Shown here one piece after another: positions 1 to 5,182 of a DNA stretch of 5,200 nt; the stretch's first letter is position 1; the number at the start of each line of letters is the position of its first letter. The position numbers and the translations under genes were made by a program. The notes beneath the pieces were generated by a model. That model searched no databases. It was not told the origin of the DNA and saw only the letters and a program-made list of their open reading frames with translations. This stretch comes from Myxococcales bacterium (GTDB lineage Bacteria > Myxococcota_A > UBA9042 > PHBI01 > JAAZYN01): contig JAAZYN010000336.1 in NCBI GenBank assembly GCA_014239625.1, positions 1 to 5,200 of the forward strand, written 5' to 3'.

Positions 1-351
1 GTCAGTGCGATCATCGAGGGGGTCAAGACGGCGCTGGAACATACCGCGCCGGAACTCGCCGCCGATATCGTCGACAAAGGCGTGGTGATGATCGGCGGCG
101 GCGCGCTGCTCGGGTCCTACTTCGCGGACGTGGCGCTGGCCGAGGAGCTCGGAAAGGATCTGAAGAGCAGCAAGCACATCGCCGGAGGGATCCTCCTGGG
201 TGTAGGGCTCGTCGGGCTGGTGACTGGGGCGGTGCTCTACGCGACGCACGACAGCGGCCGTGACGACGGCGACGTCGACGCGGTGAGCCTCCGGCCGGTC
301 CCACTTGTGGGCCCTCGAGGCGGTGGCTTCAGCCTGAGCGGGAACTTCTGA
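1..351 (+). CDS. MreB C-terminal fragment joined in frame to the tail of a membrane/envelope protein (5' partial)
   Basis: The frame is open from base 1 and stops at TGA 349-351, giving 116 visible residues; the start lies outside the window. Residues 1-37 look like the C-terminal actin-fold part of the cell-shape protein MreB: an EGVKTALEHTAPELAADIVD helix region, then the glycine-rich nucleotide-site motif GGGALL (residues 32-37). In MreB the next residues should be of the type KGLDxxLxxETGLPV and continue for about 40 more. Instead residues 38-59 are unrelated, 60-81 form one hydrophobic membrane segment (GGILLGVGLVGLVTGAVLYA), an acidic linker follows, and the end is GGGFSLSGNF. That ending resembles the C-termini of PEGA-type and other uncharacterised envelope proteins of Polyangia. 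So two families appear fused near bases 94-114. No mreC follows. It could be a real recombination product, a degraded copy or an assembly join. MreB similarity is strong; the identity of the tail is an inference. Confidence 0.72.
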   Translation, partial: VSAIIEGVKTALEHTAPELAADIVDKGVVMIGGGALLGSYFADVALAEELGKDLKSSKHIAGGILLGVGLVGLVTGAVLYATHDSGRDDGDVDAVSLRPVPLVGPRGGGFSLSGNF

Positions 352-448
352 CGCGCCGGGCGCGCTCGTGGCGCCTCCGGGCTCTCATGGCCGCCGCGGT
401 GGCCGTGGCGGACTCGTCGGCTCCTGCGGTCGTCGCGATGACGCCTGA

Positions 449-485
449 GTCGTGCCTCGTCACGACGGTCTCATCCGATTGAGAC
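449..485. terminator. Tandem hairpins between convergent genes, possible bidirectional terminator
   Basis: Two perfect inverted repeats sit one base apart. The first has arms GTCGTG 449-454 and CACGAC 461-466 with a 6-nt loop. The second has arms GTCTCA 468-473 and TGAGAC 480-485 with a 6-nt loop. Their place between two convergent genes suits a shared transcription end. There is no run of T on either strand, so a classical intrinsic terminator is not shown; termination might need Rho, or the structures may mainly protect 3' ends. Confidence 0.35.
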
Positions 486-519
486 GCGTCTGCGCCCGGG
501 GAGTCATAGGGCGGCGATC

Positions 520-575
520 TTGACGTCGGCGCCCGGTGCGGGAGCCACCGGTCGATGTTGTTGACGTCGGCGCCC
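520..575. repeat. 15-bp direct repeat just past the protease stop
   Basis: TTGACGTCGGCGCCC occurs at 520-534 and again exactly at 561-575, a period of 41 bp. The second copy ends five bases before the protease stop codon (581-583, minus strand). Each copy contains the palindrome GACGTC overlapping GGCGCC. It may be a small duplication or a paired protein-binding site; the sequence alone does not decide. Confidence 0.55.
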
Positions 576-580
576 CCGGG

Positions 581-2773
581 TCAGCTGCGTCGGCGCATCC
601 CCCACAAGGCCAGGCCGAGAACCGCTGCCCACAGGGGGAGCGTGTCCGGGCTGGGCGTACCCGAGCAGCCGACACCGCCGCCGTCGCCCGTGTTGGTTGG
701 CGGTTGGCTCGGGAACAGGTCGTTGCCGCGCGTTCCCACGACGTCCGGATCGGCGCCGCCGCCTGCGTCCGCGCCAGTGCCCCCGGCGTCCGGAACGGGG
801 CCACTGGCGTCGGTGGCCCCGCCGCTGTCTCCACCGGGCGGCGTCGCCGCCAGCCGGCACGCTCCGAGCGGACCGGCGACGGCCGCCTCGCAGATCATCG
901 GCGCGCTACATTGGGTGTCGTTGCTACAGGGCTGCGAGCACTGGCCGTCGTGGCACATGAGCGACATGCATTCTGTGTCCACGCTGCACGGCTTTCCGTC
1001 GCTCGTGGCTCCGCGGTTGGCGCACAGGCCCTCTGCGGTGGTCGCCGAGCTACGGAGGCATCCCTGGGTCGCGCCGCACACCTCAGCCCCCAGCACCGTG
1101 CACGGGGTGCCGCAGATACCCCCGACGCAGCTCCCAGAGATGCACTCTGTGTCCGCCGCACAGGGGCCTCCGTCGCCGACGCAGGCGATCTTGGCTCCGG
1201 GACCACAGATGAAGCCGCCGCTGGTGTCGAAGCACTCCATCCCGCAGGGACAATCCGTGTCGGTGCTGCAGTCATCGGTGCAGAAGCCGGCGCCGCCGTC
1301 GAGGCTCACGCACTGGCCACTCACGCATTCGCTGCTGTCGTCGCAAGGGCCGCCTGTGTCGATAGTCGGCGCGCCGCCGGAGCCCTGGTCCTCGAAACAG
1401 CCACCGCCACCACCGGAGAGGCCATAGCAGACGTAACCCGGTGGGCACTGACTGGAGGCGCCGCAGGGCTGAGTGCAGTAGTAGTCGGGGTCGGCACCCG
1501 CGCAAAGCTGGCTCTGACATTCATCGCTGGAGTCGCAGGGTTCGCCGTTGGCCTTTCCCGTCGGCGGGTCTGGGTTGTTGTCGACGAACGGAAAGCAGGC
1601 GCCAGTCCCCCCGCCGGACAGAGGCATGCACTGCTCGCCGCTCGGGCAGTCGGCGGCGTTGCTACAAGGCTCGCGGCAGAACGAGCCGCCCGACTCTTGC
1701 ACGCACAAAAACGATTCACACTCCGGGCTGCTGTCGCACGGGTCTCCGGGTTGCTTGTTCCCACCCTGGCTGCCACCGCCGGTGGCCTCGAGGCACACAC
1801 CATTGCCCGGCGAGTTCGAGTAGGGAACGCACTCGAAGCCGCTCGGACAATTGGGGCTCGCTGTCTGACAGCCAGTGGCGCAGGTGCCGGAACCCGAAGA
1901 GAGCGGCTGGCAGAACAGCGGCGACGCGCAGTCACCGTCGGAGACACAGACCTCGCCCAGCTGACCATCGCCCTCGGGCAGCTCGTTGGATACGCCGCCG
2001 CAGTAGCCGTTGGTGCACTCGATCTGACCCACGTAGTACTCCTCACCGTTCGAGTAGTCATCCACCACCAGTGGGCACTCCGACGTGCTGGTGCAGGTGT
2101 ATTCCGTCTTTGGGAGTAGAAAACAGACCCCCTTGCCGTCGTCTGCGTCCGGAGTGCGGCTGCCCATGAACGGGTCCGCGGTAGGCGCCATGGTCGGGGG
2201 CGTGTCCGGATCGTAGCCGCCGAGCACATGCTGCAGACCGAAGAAATGGCCTATCTCGTGCACCAGCACGTTGCGGACGTCGGTGGACCAGTTTTCGCCG
2301 CTGGTGCTCCACGTCTGCTGATAGCCGTTCATCGCGATGTCGGCTTCGATAATGGTGCCGTCGCTATAGAAGACCGGCGACGTCACGCCGAGCGTATAGG
2401 TGCCGTAGAACCACTGGCTGTTCTCGATCCAGGCGACCTCGTTTTGACCGTTGGTGCCGCCGTTGACCGCCGTGAGCTGCTTGTTGTTGGAGAAGCCGAG
2501 CTCGGTGAAGGTCGCGCCCGTGCAGTCGAACGTCGTCCACGCCTGAAAGCTGGCCCGCGCCTCATCGAGGCAGACCGCCGTGTTCAAGTCCGTGGAGCAG
2601 TCGGGGTGCAGGTAATAGGTCAGGTTGGTGGTCGGCCACTTCAAGATGGGGCCACTGTTGCCGTTGTACATGCTCACCGAGAACGCATGCGCCTGGCGCT
2701 GCGCGGGCGAGCCCAGGGCCACGGTGAGGGCGAGCGCGAAACAGGCTGCGCGGGCGATGTTCTGAATGGTCAT
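581..2773 (-). CDS. Secreted matrixin-type zinc metalloprotease with Cys-rich repeats and MYXO-CTERM-like tail
   Basis: The product has 730 residues and should hydrolyse peptide bonds outside the cell. Residues 1-30 are a signal peptide (hydrophobic core, probable cut after AHA). The catalytic domain spans about 31-220: HEIGHFFGLQH at 172-182 is the HExxHxxGxxH zinc signature (ligands H172, H176, H182; base E173), and PTMAP with M195 fits the metzincin Met-turn. DDGKGVCFLLP (211-221) matches the end of matrixin domains. Residues 273-640 hold six tandem units of about 50-55 residues with eight cysteines each, likely disulfide-bonded binding or spacer modules. A Gly/Ala/Asp/Pro linker (641-700) leads to C703, a hydrophobic span at about 711-725 and RRRS: a MYXO-CTERM-like sorting tag, probably cleaved for surface anchoring. 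The ATG is supported by a GAGAGG Shine-Dalgarno nine bases upstream. It follows the 210-residue gene by 56 bp and probably shares its transcript. The substrate is unknown. Confidence 0.92.
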   Translation of the reverse strand: MTIQNIARAACFALALTVALGSPAQRQAHAFSVSMYNGNSGPILKWPTTNLTYYLHPDCSTDLNTAVCLDEARASFQAWTTFDCTGATFTELGFSNNKQLTAVNGGTNGQNEVAWIENSQWFYGTYTLGVTSPVFYSDGTIIEADIAMNGYQQTWSTSGENWSTDVRNVLVHEIGHFFGLQHVLGGYDPDTPPTMAPTADPFMGSRTPDADDGKGVCFLLPKTEYTCTSTSECPLVVDDYSNGEEYYVGQIECTNGYCGGVSNELPEGDGQLGEVCVSDGDCASPLFCQPLSSGSGTCATGCQTASPNCPSGFECVPYSNSPGNGVCLEATGGGSQGGNKQPGDPCDSSPECESFLCVQESGGSFCREPCSNAADCPSGEQCMPLSGGGTGACFPFVDNNPDPPTGKANGEPCDSSDECQSQLCAGADPDYYCTQPCGASSQCPPGYVCYGLSGGGGGCFEDQGSGGAPTIDTGGPCDDSSECVSGQCVSLDGGAGFCTDDCSTDTDCPCGMECFDTSGGFICGPGAKIACVGDGGPCAADTECISGSCVGGICGTPCTVLGAEVCGATQGCLRSSATTAEGLCANRGATSDGKPCSVDTECMSLMCHDGQCSQPCSNDTQCSAPMICEAAVAGPLGACRLAATPPGGDSGGATDASGPVPDAGGTGADAGGGADPDVVGTRGNDLFPSQPPTNTGDGGGVGCSGTPSPDTLPLWAAVLGLALWGMRRRS

Positions 2774-2782
2774 GGCGGGTTG

Positions 2783-2788
2783 CCTCTC
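2783..2788 (-). promoter_or_regulatory. Ribosome binding site of the protease gene
   Basis: GAGAGG on the minus strand lies nine bases upstream of the ATG at 2773-2771. Together with the signal peptide that begins at this ATG, it fixes the start. Confidence 0.6.
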
Positions 2789-2829
2789 GTAGGGCCGGGA
2801 CGTGGCGGGGGGGCTCGACCGTGTCGTGG

Positions 2830-3462
2830 CTAGGGCTTGACCGTGATAGGTGACGGCGGTGAGACGAGGCCCGGAGCGCTCACGACTGGGACGCTGCCGG
2901 CCGCGATGATCTGGTCGACGAGATCGTCGAGGGGGCGAACCTCATCGATGATCCGCGGGTCCATCGGTCCCAGGCGTCCATTCGCGTTGCGTCGCATCAT
3001 GTGGACGCCGGTGGACGATTGGCGCACCCACTCGCCGCTGGGCGACTCGAACACCCGCCACACCCCCTGGCCGAGGCCGCAGGGGATGTGACCCAAGGAG
3101 GTCGCTTCCAAAAACACGACCACATCCTGACCCGGCCTGAAGCCAGGCATCCCCGGTATCTTCAGCGTCGTGCCGTCCACCCCCCGGCCCCCAATCATTC
3201 GGAGGGTGTACGTCGAGGGGACGTTGCTGCCGGAGTACACGTCGGTGATGAGCAGGTCGACGTCGGTGAAGAGGCCCTGACCATAGGCTCGTAGATCGGC
3301 CACCCGGGAGTCGAGCACCTGAGCGCGCACCACCCATTGTGATGTAGCCGTCATCTCGGCGACCGTGACCTGCAACACGGTGGTCGCGTGTGTCGAGGTG
3401 GGACTGACGGTCAAAAAGGTACACAGCGACAGAGCGGCGAACGCCGTTCGCGTAGGGGACAT
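2830..3462 (-). CDS. Secreted protein of unknown function, partner gene of the metalloprotease
   Basis: I chose the ATG at 3462-3460 because GGGAGG lies five bases upstream and a signal peptide begins there; a longer frame back to 3510 starts with TTG and adds residues unlike a leader. The 210-residue product has a signal peptide at 1-26 (core AALSLCTFLTV, probable cut after THA). The mature part is predicted mainly beta: VVRAQVLDSR near 45-53, then FTDVDLLITDVYSG (65-78), then a conserved-looking block IPGMPGFRPGQDVVVFLE (102-119), then GLGQGVWRVF (129-138). It has only one cysteine after the leader (C128). The block resembles one I recall in uncharacterised secreted proteins encoded beside matrixin proteases in Myxococcota and Acidobacteria (pattern: GMPxFxxGEEVVLFLE followed by G.xQGxxRV). 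That recollection is unverified. A propeptide-like partner, inhibitor or substrate adaptor is possible; nothing in the sequence chooses. The TAG stop is 56 bp before the protease ATG, so co-transcription is likely. Confidence 0.82.
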   Translation of the reverse strand: MSPTRTAFAALSLCTFLTVSPTSTHATTVLQVTVAEMTATSQWVVRAQVLDSRVADLRAYGQGLFTDVDLLITDVYSGSNVPSTYTLRMIGGRGVDGTTLKIPGMPGFRPGQDVVVFLEATSLGHIPCGLGQGVWRVFESPSGEWVRQSSTGVHMMRRNANGRLGPMDPRIIDEVRPLDDLVDQIIAAGSVPVVSAPGLVSPPSPITVKP

Positions 3463-3467
3463 GGGAA

Positions 3468-3485
3468 CCTCCCGCGTTAGGGAGG
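3468..3485 (-). promoter_or_regulatory. Shine-Dalgarno of the 210-residue gene within a perfect hairpin
   Basis: On the minus strand the order is CCTCCC (3485-3480), a six-base loop TAACGC, then GGGAGG (3473-3468), TTCCC and the ATG at 3462. GGGAGG is the evident ribosome binding site, and the upstream arm is its exact complement. If transcription starts upstream of 3485, the site would be paired in the mRNA and translation could be controlled by opening the stem. It could also be a DNA operator. The pairing is seen directly; the regulation is inference. Confidence 0.5.
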
Positions 3486-3488
3486 CGG

Positions 3489-3518
3489 AATGTACCAGCC
3501 GGCCAATCAACTCGGCAA
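3489..3518 (-). promoter_or_regulatory. Candidate sigma70-like promoter for the two-gene operon
   Basis: On the minus strand TTGCCG (3518-3513) and TACATT (3494-3489) are separated by 18 bases, each matching four of six consensus positions. The predicted start near 3482 would cut through the hairpin arm at 3480-3485, so either this promoter or the hairpin model is likely wrong. Myxobacterial promoters often diverge from consensus, so support is weak. Confidence 0.22.
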
Positions 3519-3876
3519 CGACATTTCAGCGCTCGTGCAACGCGTTCTATCGGAGCGGGTGTTGGACCCCCATCACGCCCTCGCTCGCCCGAGGACGACG
3601 CACACAATCGGCCGGAATGCGCCGCACGCACCGTCTCCGCGCGGTGGCCCGCGGACACGCGGCATGGCCGCTCCTGCGCTCTGCGTGGAGACCTCCGACG
3701 CAGCCTCGAGGTGCACGTGGTCACGAGCGCTGTCGCTCCAACGACGATGCACCCACGCCAGCCCTGCGTCGCAGCCGCCTTGGCCGACACCCAGGTCACC
3801 CCGCTGGCGCCGCGGAGCACGCCGCCCACGGTAGGGGGCCCGACGGTGGGCTCGCCTCCAACCGCCAGGGGTGACG

Positions 3877-3915
3877 ACCTCACGCAGTTCCTCGCCGGGC
3901 GGCCGGGCGTGAGGT
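3877..3915. repeat. Inverted repeat with 9-bp perfect arms
   Basis: ACCTCACGC at 3877-3885 is the exact reverse complement of GCGTGAGGT at 3907-3915, with a 21-base GC-rich loop that can form an inner GCC/GGC stem. It lies about 100 bases downstream of the smpB stop on the minus strand. No T-tract follows on either strand. It could be a transcript-end stem for smpB or a binding site. Confidence 0.5.
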
Positions 3916-4014
3916 GGCTTCCGATGCCGGTCCCCGTGCGGCGTGAGCGGACCTGGCCTGACCTTTGTTCAGGGTCGAGCTCGTGCGGTCATACGGGACA
4001 TCGCGTGGGCCCCC

Positions 4015-4482
4015 TTACCGACGTCGGGCCCGGTCCATCTCCCGCTTCGCGTCCCGTTCTTTGATGTCCTGACGCCGGTCGTAGAACTTCTTTCCCCTGC
4101 CCACACCAAGCTCTACTTTGACCCAGCCGTTCGCGAGAAAGAACCGCAGCGGGACACACGAAAAGCCCTTCTCGTCGATCTTGCGGGTCAGTTTTTCGAT
4201 CTCCCGCCGCGACAGGAGCAACTTTCGCCGCCGCATCGGCTCGTGGTTGTGCTTGTGCGCATACTTGTACTCGCCGATGTGCAGGTTCGTGAGGAAGAGC
4301 TCGCCGCGATCCTCTTCCACGTACGCGTCGCCGACCGAGAGCTGGCCGCTCCGCAGCGCTTTGACCTCACTGCCCATCAGCACCAGGCCGGCGGTGTACG
4401 TCTCCTCGATCTGATAATCCCGTCGCGCGCGCTTGTGGGTGGCGATGGTTCGGTTGTTGGTGTCGGACTGGCGCTTGCCCAT
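4015..4482 (-). CDS. smpB: SsrA-binding protein SmpB
   Basis: SmpB binds tmRNA (ssrA) and delivers it to ribosomes stalled on broken mRNAs, so that the nascent chain is tagged and the ribosome released. The 155-residue length is normal for the family. Visible family marks are HKRARRDYQIEETYTAGLVL near 16-35, GSEVKALRSGQLSVGDAYV (37-55), GELFLTNLHIGEY (60-72), NHEPMRRRKLLLSRREIEKL (79-98, the tmRNA-contacting region) and the C-terminal GKKFYDRRQDIKERDAKRE (130-148). The last is followed by the basic tail DRARRR, which enters the empty mRNA channel. No key part is missing. I chose the ATG at 4482-4480: GAGGAG lies four bases upstream and MGKRQ starts like the family, whereas the longer frame to GTG 4605 adds Arg/Pro-rich residues. 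It stands alone here; no ssrA gene is seen. Confidence 0.97.
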   Translation of the reverse strand: MGKRQSDTNNRTIATHKRARRDYQIEETYTAGLVLMGSEVKALRSGQLSVGDAYVEEDRGELFLTNLHIGEYKYAHKHNHEPMRRRKLLLSRREIEKLTRKIDEKGFSCVPLRFFLANGWVKVELGVGRGKKFYDRRQDIKERDAKREMDRARRR

Positions 4483-4486
4483 GGTT

Positions 4487-4492
4487 CTCCTC
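4487..4492 (-). promoter_or_regulatory. Ribosome binding site of smpB
   Basis: GAGGAG on the minus strand is four bases upstream of the ATG at 4482-4480. It decides between this start and the upstream in-frame GTG at 4605. Confidence 0.65.
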
Positions 4493-4504
4493 GCGTGCGG
4501 CGCC

Positions 4505-4533
4505 AGTATGCGCACCGGTCGAGCGCCTGGGAA
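4505..4533 (-). promoter_or_regulatory. Candidate smpB promoter
   Basis: On the minus strand TTCCCA (4533-4528) and CATACT (4510-4505) are 17 bases apart, each with four of six consensus matches, and sit just upstream of the smpB ribosome binding site. Support is weak in GC-rich DNA. Confidence 0.2.
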
Positions 4534-4889
4534 GGGGTTGCGCTGCGAGGCCCGTCTGCGTTGGAGGGGGGCCGACCGGGTGGCGCCTGGAATCGGAAGC
4601 GGCACGGATCAGCACCCGTTGAGCACGATCGTTCGCATCTTCAGGGGGTTGTCGCCGCCATCCCCAGGCTCTGGAGCAGATCATCCACAAATCAACATCC
4701 CGGTCCACAGTCAGTGCACAACCACGCGGGAGAGGCGTTTCTACTTCGAAAACAAGGAGTTGCTCTGTCGATCTTTGCTCAGGTGTCAACTCGTGCGCTG
4801 ATGCCCCAGGATTCGTGACTGTATCGGGCTAAACCACGGCTTGTAGTGGTTCTCGCGCTAACCGACCCCAAGATTTTGTGTCGAGTTTT

Positions 4890-4919
4890 TTGACCATCTT
4901 AAACTCGCGGTTGACCATC
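4890..4919 (+). repeat. Two 9-bp direct repeats 21 bp apart
   Basis: TTGACCATC occurs at 4890-4898 and 4911-4919, exactly 21 bp from start to start, i.e. two turns of the helix. The first copy lies in the loop of the stem CGAGTTT 4882-4888 / AAACTCG 4901-4907. A looser copy, TTGACA, begins at 4939. Such spaced TTGACCA-type repeats are reminiscent of the multiple terminal repeats of IS21-family insertion sequences, but no istA or istB is visible here. A regulator's tandem operator is the main alternative. Confidence 0.45.
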
Positions 4920-5016
4920 GCCATGCTGCTCACGTACGTTGACATATATGGCAAGCACGCGAGCCGCCAGGGTGGATTTGACGCTCAAGCTGTCGAAATC
5001 ACACTGACATGGCTGT

Positions 5017-5126
5017 GCCCCTTCGGGGGCCCCGCGGACTGAAGCCGACCCAGTCAGGGAGCGCCCTGGCGACTCCGTCACCAAAGAGAAAAACATACCA
5101 GCGCGCCTGGCTTGTAGCCGTGCGCG
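5017..5126 (+). ncRNA. Cluster of three hairpins upstream of a start codon, possible structured leader or small RNA
   Basis: Hairpin 1 has arms GCCCC 5017-5021 and GGGGC 5026-5030 closed by a TTCG tetraloop, an exceptionally stable RNA loop type. Hairpin 2 has arms GTCAGGG 5053-5059 and CCCTGGC 5064-5070 with one G-U pair and a 4-base loop. Hairpin 3 has outer arms CGCGC 5102-5106 and GCGCG 5122-5126 and inner arms GGCT 5109-5112 and AGCC 5116-5119 around a 3-base loop. They precede the ATG at 5183 and are separated by A-rich linkers. I recognise no known riboswitch class. Hairpins are common by chance in GC-rich DNA, so function is only a possibility. Confidence 0.25.
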
Positions 5127-5182
5127 TTGACCTTCCGGGCTGAACTGCAACCACGTTGCCCGGATTATTCGGGGGAAAGCAG

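Larger units (their letters stand above)
352..580. other. Convergent intergenic gap
   Basis: This gap separates the 3' ends of the plus-strand fragment and the minus-strand protease. I see no credible coding region in it. It holds two adjacent 6-bp hairpins (449-485) and a 15-bp direct repeat (520-534 and 561-575), listed separately. A further GC-rich stem, GGCGC 359-363 with GCGCC 371-375, lies just after the plus-strand stop and could help end that transcript. None of the hairpins is followed by a T-tract. Confidence 0.6.
3463..4014. other. Intergenic region between the operon start and the smpB 3' end
   Basis: About 550 bp with no open frame I believe: those present have Arg/Pro/His-rich translations typical of high-GC antisense or noncoding frames, with no recognised domain. 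It contains the operon leader (3463-3518), an inverted repeat with 9-bp arms (3877-3915), an 8-bp tandem duplication GCCGGGCG at 3894-3909 inside that repeat's loop, and a weak stem CCTGA 3957-3961 with TCAGG 3969-3973 about 45 bases past the smpB stop. Confidence 0.55.
4483..5182. other. Long region without a convincing gene upstream of smpB
   Basis: About 700 bp with no reading frame of recognisable family on either strand. The left part (4483-4660) is GC-rich like the coding DNA; from about 4700 the sequence is richer in A and T. It holds a stem AACCAC 4832-4837 with GTGGTT 4846-4851, a stem CGAGTTT 4882-4888 with AAACTCG 4901-4907, direct repeats at 4890-4919, and a hairpin cluster at 5017-5126. 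A small frame from ATG 4923 to TGA 5042 (39 residues) has fairly normal-looking composition but no Shine-Dalgarno. No tRNA or tmRNA signature was found. Confidence 0.5.

Noticed and set aside
536..2119. 527-residue open frame on the plus strand
   Set aside because: It is antisense to the metalloprotease and its Ala/Arg/Val-rich translation has no domain. The opposite strand has a signal peptide, a zinc motif and patterned cysteines.
3463..3510. Longer N-terminus for the secreted 210-residue protein (TTG start)
   Set aside because: It would place 16 non-leader residues before the signal peptide and run through the obvious Shine-Dalgarno.
2942..3883. 313-residue open frame on the minus strand
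   Set aside because: It overlaps the 210-residue secreted-protein gene in another frame, and its translation is Arg/Gly/His-rich without recognisable domains.
4483..4605. Longer N-terminus for SmpB (GTG start)
   Set aside because: The added 41 residues are Arg/Pro-rich and absent from the family; GAGGAG sits correctly before ATG 4482.
4735..4800. TetR-like peptide RFYFENKELL on the plus strand
   Set aside because: It resembles the end of a TetR DNA-binding domain over only about ten residues. The upstream residues show no helix-turn-helix and the frame stops soon after.
3943..4818. 291-residue open frame on the plus strand
   Set aside because: It lies over smpB on the opposite strand. The smpB family match is decisive.
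5109..5126. Sigma54-like promoter (TGGC ... GTGC)
   Set aside because: The distance between the GG and GC elements is one base too long and the -12 element is poor.
5127..5168. Sigma70 promoter starting at TTGACC 5127
   Set aside because: No acceptable -10 hexamer lies 16-18 bases downstream.
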